From positions 1-6,731 of the forward strand of contig CANHVD010000323.1 in assembly GCA_947463775.1 (NCBI GenBank): 6,731 nt of DNA, given 5' to 3'. Of this stretch, positions 1 to 5,396 are shown in pieces. Position numbers and translations under genes: made by a program. The stretch comes from Planctomycetaceae bacterium (lineage in GTDB: Bacteria > Planctomycetota > Planctomycetia > Planctomycetales > Planctomycetaceae). The first letter of the stretch is position 1; the number at the start of each line of letters is the position of its first letter. Below the pieces are notes generated by a model, which saw only the letters and a program-made list of their open reading frames with translations, was not told where the DNA came from and made no database searches.

Positions 1-724
1 ACAGAAGTTCGTTTTCGATCGTCTCGCAAGCCCTGTATGCAGTGTCGCGCAGCGGATGATTCTGTGGCAATTCGGAAGGAGTATCGACGAGCGACAGGTC
101 AATGTAGACCTTGACCCGAGACCCTTCCGCTATCGCCAACGCCTCGCGGGGTTCCTGAACTACTTGGTCGTGTTCGAAATGTGGAACCAGGAATCGACGC
201 AGCCGCGATCCCTTAAGAGACTGCACTGTATCAGGTGGCTGCACAGTCGACAGCTGCAGACTGCTCAGAGCCTTTGAAACTCTGGTCGTGTCGGCATCGC
301 CGTTCGGCCTGAGTTCGCTCTGGTGACTCTTTGACAGGCTTGCAGACTGGATGTACTGCAGAGCTCCGCGGCTTTGGGAACCGTAGCTCGCGGAGGTCGA
401 CCAATGTCCGCCGGGTTGGGAGCTGATCCTCAGGGAATGAGCAGCCCCGGAGGTATCGAGACTGCCCACGATGATCAGCGAATTCGGAGGCACCTGAAAA
501 CGGATGGCAGAATCCGGGTTCATCGGAAGTCGAATGATCGCCTCTTGATCTCGATCACGGTCGCTCTGAAGTTGCCGAGCGATGGGACTGACCGGGCCGT
601 TCTCGTCCCGGGATCTCCGCCGAGCTTCAGAGCCTCCATCGGTTCTTCGCTCGAGGACCGAAACCGCCAAAGCGGCCAGCATGACCGCCAGAAGCGAAGG
701 TAAAAAGCCGGAATGCCGCACCAT
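1..724 (-). CDS. Exported protein of unknown function, N-terminal 241 codons, runs off the window start
   Basis: Reading the minus strand from ATG at 724 gives 241 codons with no stop up to the window edge; the nearest upstream in-frame stop is TGA at 757-755. The N-terminus (MVRHSGFLPSLLAVMLAALA) is a signal peptide or membrane anchor: a basic start, then about 15 hydrophobic residues to around residue 23. A charged, Arg-rich, probably disordered stretch follows (residues 25-60). A segment around residues 68-90 (PPNSLIIVGSLD) looks folded, then comes a Ser/Gln-rich low-complexity stretch (about 95-165). A folded segment begins near residue 177 (RRFLVPHFEHDQVV), and VKVYIDLSL at about 204-212 resembles, from memory, a planctomycete family of large secreted proteins of unknown, possibly peptidase-like, function. 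The part that could show catalytic residues lies outside the window. A G-rich stretch just upstream of the ATG (plus-strand 731-740) may act as a weak ribosome site. Existence is likely; function is unknown. Confidence 0.72.
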   Translation of the reverse strand, partial: MVRHSGFLPSLLAVMLAALAVSVLERRTDGGSEARRRSRDENGPVSPIARQLQSDRDRDQEAIIRLPMNPDSAIRFQVPPNSLIIVGSLDTSGAAHSLRISSQPGGHWSTSASYGSQSRGALQYIQSASLSKSHQSELRPNGDADTTRVSKALSSLQLSTVQPPDTVQSLKGSRLRRFLVPHFEHDQVVQEPREALAIAEGSRVKVYIDLSLVDTPSELPQNHPLRDTAYRACETIENELL

Positions 725-1160
725 TGAAGGTCCCCACCCCACGCGGCATCCGGCTCAAGTTCCAATTGTATTCGTATGACCTTTGCCGCCCCCAGGGACA
801 GTATCGGCGTTACAATCCTAAAAATTGATACGTTCTGATCGCGTTTTCGGGCCGGCACGGCGCGGGGAGAATCCAGAAAGTTGCGAACTCGATCGGCCGC
901 GATGGCTGGGGGGAATGCAAAAACAGCCGCAAAATCAGAATTCTTTGCCAGCGGAGTTTGCGGAGTTGACCACCTCGCACGACCAATTGTGTCGAGTTTT
1001 GCCCTGCCTCTTTGTTCTGCCTGTTTTTACCGGGAATTCCTTTCCTGCTCATCCGAGAACGACTGTAGACTACTTCGCGCACTGCGCTCAGTTTGGTGAG
1101 CGTTGTGCGAGTCATTGTCCATCGGACGGTCTGCTACTGCGGAACCTCAGGGGAATTCTC
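725..1160. promoter_or_regulatory. Divergent intergenic region (436 bp) between the two outward-facing genes
   Basis: This stretch separates the minus-strand gene starting at 724 from the plus-strand gene starting at 1161, so it should contain both promoters. I see no convincing -35/-10 pair. For the minus gene, TACAAT (plus-strand 765-770) is a fair -10 box about 40 bases upstream of the ATG, but no matching -35 sits at normal spacing. For the plus gene, TTGACC at 966-971 resembles a -35 box but has no -10 partner 17 bases on. The plus-strand frame of the downstream gene stays open back to a TTG at 825, but the translation looks like random sequence and the signal peptide begins at 1161, so I treat it as untranslated. 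A GGAATTCC palindrome lies at 1033-1040. No RNA gene is recognisable. Confidence 0.5.
1149..1154 (+). promoter_or_regulatory. Ribosome binding site deciding the start at 1161
   Basis: AGGGGA sits six bases before ATG at 1161, a good Shine-Dalgarno match and spacing. Together with the signal peptide that begins exactly there, it favours 1161 over the in-frame TTG at 825. Confidence 0.7.
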
Positions 1161-3740
1161 ATGCGGCATTTGGCGGGTTCGTTGTGTTCACTGGGTCTGG
1201 GCGTTTCGGCATTTTGCCACGCCGTAATGGCTGATACGAAGACGGAGCAGCAGGCTCCCGACGCGGTTGTGTTTCGGACACCAGCCGTCGCGGGGCAGCA
1301 GCACTTCGCAGTCGCAATTCGCTCCTCGGCGGTCCCGGCAGAAATTCGTCGCCACGTGATCTTGATTGACACGTCCGCCAGCCAAACCGGCCGCTTTCGA
1401 GATGGCAGCATTGAATTGCTGACTGCTCTGATTGAGCGTCTGCCTGCTGGGCATCAGGTCAAAGTTGCCGCCGTTGATACAACATTCGAACCACTGACAG
1501 AAGGCTTTCAGCTGACGGGTTCAGCGGACCTGAAGCAGTCTGTGAAATCGCTTGCCTCCCGAACTCCAATGGGGGCAACCGACCTGACATCCGGGCTGCG
1601 AGCAGCATTTGCCGAGAACACATCTGAACCGATGTCGGTGCTCTACATCGGTGATGGAATGAGTGCGGCTGATCAACTGTCAGTGAAGAATCTTGATTCA
1701 CTTGTTGATGAGCTTCTTCAGCACAGTATCTCGTTCCACGCATTGCTGCTGGGACCAAACGTCGATACTCAACTTCCGGGCATTCTGGCTAATCAGACCG
1801 GTGGAACTTTTGAGCAGCCTGTCGCATTGGATGCCGTTGCTTCGGCGGAGCGATTGGCAACTCAGATGTCAGCGGCTCCAGTGTTCGTAAAGGACGTGGA
1901 AGTTTCCGGAAGCGGACTTAAGCTGGCCGCCGGGGACAGCGTTGCTCTGAGAGCGGATCGACACACCGTTCTTTTCGGACAGGGATCTCCATCAGGAAGT
2001 CTCACACTGTCCGGTCACTCTGCCGACGGCAGTGAACTGGTTTGGAAATCTGCCCCCGGCGCAGTGAAAGAGGCGGGAGAAGAAGTTCGAGTTCTCTTCA
2101 CGCGAGCTGCTGAATCCGACGGTTTGATTTCGGCGGTTGTGGGTCTCGAAGGACTGGCAAGTACTTCTCAGCAGTTCCAACTGACGATTACAGATTCGAT
2201 CACAGCGGCTGAGCGATTCCAGAAGGCCGGTCAGAAAGAAACGGCCCTGGCCATCGTACGAAATGCTCTTTTGCTGGATTCAGGCAACCCAACTCTGACA
2301 GGGCTGGCTGCGGCATTGCAGGACGGCGAAGCAACCGTCGAATCGCCTGTTGCTCCGGTTCCAGCCGATGAAGGGACCGAGCCATTGGTCGATTCCGGCA
2401 ATGACAAGCTGGGACCTCCAAGTGCGGCGGAAGGCGACGCGCTTTCCCGAGCTGCTGCGGACAGAGAAATCGCGACACAGCTGTTGGTGCAGTCCGTCAA
2501 AGCCGCTATTGACGAGGCGAATCGAGTGTCGGCCGAACAGCCCGAATACGCATTGACGCTTCTGAAGGATATGCTGGAAACGATTCGCAGTGCGGATGTG
2601 GCTCCGGAAAAGCGAAACGAACTTGATCGTCGTGTTGTTGACGCTTATTCATCTGTGAACTCAACTCGTCAGACAAATCAGATTCGTCAGCGAGACAAAT
2701 CTGAACAGCTCGCCAACCGCGAAGCCATGGACCGCTTGCTGCAGGAAGCTCAGATTGAAGAGCAACGTCTGCAAACCCTGATTTCACAGGTCCGCGGACT
2801 TCTGGACCGTGCTCGTCATGGTGATATTCCAGCGTACGAAGAAGCGGAGATCGCAGCTCGCACAGCGTTGGATATGGAGCCGGGCAACGGTACTGCATCT
2901 GCTGCTGTGGTGATGTCTGAGGCCTCTGGCCAACTTAGCAAAGCGTATGAACTGGTTAATCTGCGAGCAGACCGCTTCCTTGAAGTGCTGTATCAGGTCG
3001 AATTGTCGCACGTTCCGTTTCCGGATGAACCACCAATTCAGTACCCACCAGCGGACGTCTGGCGTCTTTTGACTCGAAGTCGTGAGAAACATCAGTCGGT
3101 GTCATTGCGGTCAGAAAGGCCGGTTGAACTTTGGCTCGAGCAAATGTTGGACATGCCTGTCGATCTTGAACATCCAGCCAACACTCCGCTGGAAGACATC
3201 ATGACAGACATTGAGAACTACTTCACTGAGCTGGGCCCGTACACAATGCGGATCATGCTTGATGAGACAGATCCGGATATTGGCACAGACCCATTGTTCC
3301 TGACAACAACGGAAGTGCCCAGCGATATTGACCTGAAGGGAATTTCACTGCGAAATGCTCTGAAGCTGATCTTTGCGAAGGTGAAGGATCAGGATCCAGG
3401 TCTGACGATCATGATCAAGAATGAAGTCATGCTGGTCACGACCACAGATACGGCAAACTCCGAAGAGAACCTGATTACTCGAATCTACGACGTTGCTGAC
3501 CTCGTCGTCATCACTCAGCCAATGGGCGGTGGCATGGGCGGCATGGGCGGCGGCATGGGTGGAGGAATGGGCGGAGGTATGGGTGGCATGGGCGGAGGCA
3601 TGGGCGGTATGGGTGGAGGCATGGGCGGCGGCCAGTTTGGCGGCGGCGGATTCATGAGCCTTCCTCCTGAGCCTGCTGCTCAAGCAAAAGACGGTATCAA
3701 GCTGAATAACGGCTCGCTCAAAAAAAAACCGGTGAAGTAA
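1161..3740 (+). CDS. Exported vWA-domain protein with coiled coil, secretin-N/STN-like domain and Gly-Met tract
   Basis: 859 residues. Residues 1-24 form a signal peptide with likely cleavage after VMA. Residues about 45-235 are a von Willebrand A domain with a complete metal-ion (MIDAS) site: DTSAS at 70-74, Thr140-Asp141 in GATDL, and Asp165 in YIGDG. A beta-rich segment follows (about 240-345), then a TPR-like helix pair (about 349-377), an acidic Pro-rich linker, and a long charged helical or coiled-coil region (about 429-593). Around 611 comes a Pro-rich block, YQVELSHVPFPDEPPIQYP. Residues about 651-783 resemble a secretin-N/STN module: ISLRNALKLIF, then IKNEVMLVTT, then TRIYDVADLVV. 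Residues 788-824 are a GMGG tract, ending in a Lys-rich tail. The vWA fold suggests metal-dependent protein binding outside the cytoplasm. No secretin pore domain is present, so it is not itself a secretin. From memory the family also carries a TPR-like/GDADLDL C-terminal part, which here lies in the next reading frame. The exact role is unknown. Confidence 0.93.
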   Translation: MRHLAGSLCSLGLGVSAFCHAVMADTKTEQQAPDAVVFRTPAVAGQQHFAVAIRSSAVPAEIRRHVILIDTSASQTGRFRDGSIELLTALIERLPAGHQVKVAAVDTTFEPLTEGFQLTGSADLKQSVKSLASRTPMGATDLTSGLRAAFAENTSEPMSVLYIGDGMSAADQLSVKNLDSLVDELLQHSISFHALLLGPNVDTQLPGILANQTGGTFEQPVALDAVASAERLATQMSAAPVFVKDVEVSGSGLKLAAGDSVALRADRHTVLFGQGSPSGSLTLSGHSADGSELVWKSAPGAVKEAGEEVRVLFTRAAESDGLISAVVGLEGLASTSQQFQLTITDSITAAERFQKAGQKETALAIVRNALLLDSGNPTLTGLAAALQDGEATVESPVAPVPADEGTEPLVDSGNDKLGPPSAAEGDALSRAAADREIATQLLVQSVKAAIDEANRVSAEQPEYALTLLKDMLETIRSADVAPEKRNELDRRVVDAYSSVNSTRQTNQIRQRDKSEQLANREAMDRLLQEAQIEEQRLQTLISQVRGLLDRARHGDIPAYEEAEIAARTALDMEPGNGTASAAVVMSEASGQLSKAYELVNLRADRFLEVLYQVELSHVPFPDEPPIQYPPADVWRLLTRSREKHQSVSLRSERPVELWLEQMLDMPVDLEHPANTPLEDIMTDIENYFTELGPYTMRIMLDETDPDIGTDPLFLTTTEVPSDIDLKGISLRNALKLIFAKVKDQDPGLTIMIKNEVMLVTTTDTANSEENLITRIYDVADLVVITQPMGGGMGGMGGGMGGGMGGGMGGMGGGMGGMGGGMGGGQFGGGGFMSLPPEPAAQAKDGIKLNNGSLKKKPVK
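3522..3632 (+). repeat. Imperfect tandem repeat encoding a Met-Gly tract
   Basis: Ten units of MGG or MGGG (seven of four residues, three of three) run in series and cover residues 788-824 of the vWA protein. They are followed by a Gln-Phe-Gly-rich stretch and FMSLPPEP. Glycine codons vary (GGC, GGT, GGA), so the tract is not a very recent perfect expansion. It sits between the STN-like domain and the protein's C-terminus and probably acts as a flexible linker. A run like this is prone to slippage and to misassembly. Confidence 0.9.
3720..3728 (+). other. A9 homopolymer: candidate frameshift or slippage site joining two reading frames
   Basis: Nine consecutive A are read as three Lys codons (AAA AAA AAA) after CTC. 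The vWA frame then reads CCG GTG AAG TAA and stops. The -1 frame is open here, from 3710 through to the stop at 4957, so moving back one base, or one extra A in DNA or RNA, gives ACC GGT GAA and joins the two proteins into about 1265 aa. Losing one A instead leads to an immediate TGA. The run contains the A-AAA-AAA heptamer known from -1 frameshifting. I see no Shine-Dalgarno-like stimulator just upstream and only weak hairpins directly downstream. It may equally be a homopolymer error. Confidence 0.55.
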
Positions 3741-3777
3741 TTCCTCGGAGTGAATCCGGGAAACTTCGGCAATCTAC

Positions 3778-3822
3778 AACGGACATGTTGGCACCTGAAC
3801 AGGGTGTCGACATGTCCGTTTT
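3778..3822 (+). terminator. 19-bp hairpin with short U tail, intrinsic-terminator-like, overlapping the next gene's start
   Basis: The arms 3778-3796 and 3802-3820 pair without a gap: 16 Watson-Crick pairs and three G-U pairs, closed by the loop GAACA. The outer 11 pairs (AACGGACATGT with ACATGTCCGTT) are a perfect inverted repeat. The right arm runs into TTTT at 3819-3822. It starts 38 bases after the vWA stop codon, the usual place for a Rho-independent terminator. The U run is short and partly inside the stem, so efficiency may be modest. Both ATG candidates of the next gene (3785 and 3812) lie in the arms, so the structure could instead, or also, control its translation. Confidence 0.7.
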
Positions 3823-4957
3823 GCGTTCCCAATTGCTCCCCCATGATGCCGCGGAATACGTCTTCTGTGTCGCAACTCCTCAGCAGGCTGAGCGAGCGTC
3901 TGGTTCAAAGAGCCAACAGAAAACTGAGGATAAGGCTGCTGAGAAGGAAGCAAAGCCTGAAGCTGGAGCATCGATCGCGCGTCGAATCATCGCTCAGCCT
4001 GACGTGATCAAAGCGTGGGATCAGGTTCTGTCCCAGGAGTCCCTGACCAACAATCAGATCGCCGACGCTGTGGCCTGGCTACATGACAAGAAGCATTACG
4101 AGGCGGCCGTTGAGGGATTGCAAAGCGCGATTCGGAATGATCGATCGGCTCCGTGGATTTACGATGTGCTGGCTCTGGAGATGAAGCTGGCGGGCCGCTC
4201 CAGTAAAGATATCGCGCGGGTGTTGGAGTCTCGGATCGACTTCAGCACATCCGATGTGCAGCAGATGCTGATCACCGCTGCTCTGCTTTCACGATTTGAA
4301 GCGTGGAATGAAGCCATCGCAATCTGCCGTGAGGCGACGGAACTCAATCCCGAGGTTCCTCAGGTGTGGCTGCTTGGCAGAAGCATCGCCGACAAATCGA
4401 AGCAGGTTGATGCACAGGTCTTTTTTCGTTGCGGCATCCTGACTTACGACTGGGGTACCGACTTTGAGTCACATCATGAAGAGGCTCGCAAAGTCGTCAA
4501 CGAACTTTGTCAGGACCTTGAAAAGCAGGGCCAGAAAGAACAGGCCACAACTTTCCGTAAGCAATTAGCGGACGCGAATACCAGAGATCTTTCGGTCAAC
4601 CTGATGTGGGTCGGGGACGCGGATCTTGATCTGGCCGTTGTTGAGCCCGGCGGTGAAAAATGCAGCCGCAAACAGAAGTTGACAATGAATCGTGGTCGCC
4701 TTGTGCGTGAAGATAGTCCGGGCGATTCCGCGACTGCCAAACACATGGAAACTTATGTTTGCCAGACAGCGCCGTCCGGTGAGTATGAGTTGCGAGTTCA
4801 GTTTGTCCTGGGCAAAGCCGTTTCCGGCACCGCTGTCCTGGAGATTATTCAGCACGCCGGAACACCTGCCGAGAAACGCACGGCAAAAACCGTGGCTCTC
4901 GGGAAAGAAGATGCCGTTGTGAAAGTCACGTTGGATGGCGGGCGGAAAACGCCGTAG
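3785..4957 (+). CDS. TPR-like helical protein with C-terminal GDADLDL beta domain, probably the detached C-terminal part of the upstream protein
   Basis: 390 residues from ATG 3785; 381 from ATG 3812, which has a weak AGGGTG ribosome site (3801-3806). There is no signal peptide, which is odd beside an exported partner. Residues about 40-62 are a charged Lys/Glu/Ala linker. Residues about 65-265 are helical repeats of TPR type, for example NEAIAICREATELNPEVPQVW near 175-195. Residues about 267-386 form a beta-rich domain opening with LSVNLMWVGDADLDLAVVEP and including ETYVCQTAPSGEYELRV; it resembles, from memory, the YfaP/DUF2135-type fold and the GDADIDL domain of large planctomycete proteins. 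In those homologues, as I recall, this part follows a GMGG tract in the same chain, and here the frame is open back to 3710 with no start codon before 3785. The two genes may therefore be a split or frameshifted single gene. The biochemical role is unknown. Confidence 0.82.
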   Translation: MLAPEQGVDMSVLRSQLLPHDAAEYVFCVATPQQAERASGSKSQQKTEDKAAEKEAKPEAGASIARRIIAQPDVIKAWDQVLSQESLTNNQIADAVAWLHDKKHYEAAVEGLQSAIRNDRSAPWIYDVLALEMKLAGRSSKDIARVLESRIDFSTSDVQQMLITAALLSRFEAWNEAIAICREATELNPEVPQVWLLGRSIADKSKQVDAQVFFRCGILTYDWGTDFESHHEEARKVVNELCQDLEKQGQKEQATTFRKQLADANTRDLSVNLMWVGDADLDLAVVEPGGEKCSRKQKLTMNRGRLVREDSPGDSATAKHMETYVCQTAPSGEYELRVQFVLGKAVSGTAVLEIIQHAGTPAEKRTAKTVALGKEDAVVKVTLDGGRKTP

Positions 4958-5153
4958 CAGCTTCGACTGACTTTTGTACCCGGAGAAACTCTGCGCGGAT
5001 GTTCAGGCCGACAACAACTGATGTCAGGTTCCATTGCGTTAATAAGGTCAGACCATCCTGGTCCTGATAAAACAGCGGCCCGCTGCAAGGCCAAGCCCAG
5101 AAATCCCGGCGAGCGCACCGTCCGTGCCGCGTTCCAGAAGTAAGCAGTTTTGA
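4958..5153. other. Convergent intergenic region, first part, no gene recognised
   Basis: No convincing coding sequence or RNA gene is seen between the stop of the TPR-like gene and the repeat-rich terminator zone. One small imperfect hairpin is present: 5048-5055 pairs with 5059-5067, eight pairs with one bulged C at 5063 and a TCC loop. It is not followed by a T run, so it does not look like an intrinsic terminator. Minus-strand open frames across here overlap the end of the TPR-like gene and show no family features. Confidence 0.5.
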
Positions 5154-5215
5154 GGCAAAAAAATGACTGGGGAAAAAAATGACTGGCCATCTTTTCGCCC
5201 AGTCATTTTTCTGCC
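5154..5215. terminator. Terminator-like hairpin with a duplicated left arm (two alternative folds)
   Basis: The 14-mer AAAAAAATGACTGG occurs twice, at 5157-5170 and 5173-5186, 16 bases apart. One complementary arm, CCAGTCATTTTT, lies at 5199-5210. The inner copy makes a 12-bp perfect stem (5175-5186 with 5199-5210) with a 12-base loop. The outer copy makes a longer stem, 5154-5170 with 5199-5215, 16 pairs and one A-C mismatch, with a 28-base loop. A run on one arm and T run on the other fit a bidirectional intrinsic terminator between convergent genes. It would stop plus-strand transcripts about 250 bases after the TPR-like gene and back up pheT termination on the minus strand. Confidence 0.65.
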
Positions 5216-5275
5216 CATAACGCTTTCGTAAGATGGTCAACCTTAGCCCTGCAGCGGGGCGTTGTGATAAAAAGG

Positions 5276-5363
5276 GACCGAAAGATTTGCCGACCGAAAA
5301 ATTACGGCCATAGAACTGCCGTTAAGCTTCCTTTTTCGGTCAGTCAATTTTTCGGTCGACTGC
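5276..5363. repeat. Paired 16-base-period repeats in inverted orientation (GACCGAAAA family)
   Basis: Two direct copies start with GACCGAAA at 5276 and 5292, 16 bases apart, agreeing at 11 of the first 12 bases. Two inverted copies, TTTTTCGGTC, lie at 5332-5341 and 5348-5357, again 16 bases apart. The longest perfect pairing is 13 bp, 5291-5303 with 5346-5358, with a 42-base loop; 5292-5301 can instead pair with 5332-5341. CAGTC (5341-5345) can also pair with GACTG (5358-5362). The T runs face the loop, so the large stem itself is not a classic terminator. Confidence 0.7.
5297..5322 (-). terminator. Candidate pheT terminator
   Basis: On the minus strand, ACGGC (5322-5318) pairs with GCCGT (5308-5304) around a nine-base loop and is followed directly by AATTTTT. 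It lies about 75 bases after the pheT stop codon. The stem is only five pairs long, so the call is tentative; the larger inverted repeat around it could contribute. Confidence 0.45.
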
Positions 5364-5396
5364 TTTTAGTGGCAGGAGAAAGAACAGCTTTCCGGC

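Noticed and set aside
374..703. Plus-strand open frame of 109 codons, and other short frames in the first 860 bases
   Set aside because: They overlap the minus-strand exported protein, which has a signal sequence and one continuous frame. The alternatives have random-looking composition.
966..994. Possible sigma-70 promoter with TTGACC as the -35 box
   Set aside because: The hexamer 17 bases downstream (GTGTCG) does not resemble a -10 box.
825..1160. N-terminal extension of the vWA gene to a TTG at 825
   Set aside because: The extra 112 residues show no family features. The signal peptide and a good ribosome site fix the start at 1161.
3345..3683. Minus-strand frame with a His-Ala-Thr repeat
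   Set aside because: It is the antisense reading of the Gly-Met tract and has no independent support.
3750..4007. Plus-strand frame of 85 codons overlapping the start of the TPR-like gene
   Set aside because: No ribosome site and no family resemblance. The competing frame continues into a long protein with recognisable domains.
4849..5240. Two minus-strand frames in the convergent intergenic region
   Set aside because: They overlap the end of the TPR-like gene and run through the terminator repeats. Their translations look non-coding.
5157..5363. CRISPR array or insertion-sequence ends
   Set aside because: The repeats are only 10-17 bases, spaced by 16, with no spacer pattern, no transposase and no target-site duplication. 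Terminator-like structures between convergent genes explain them better.
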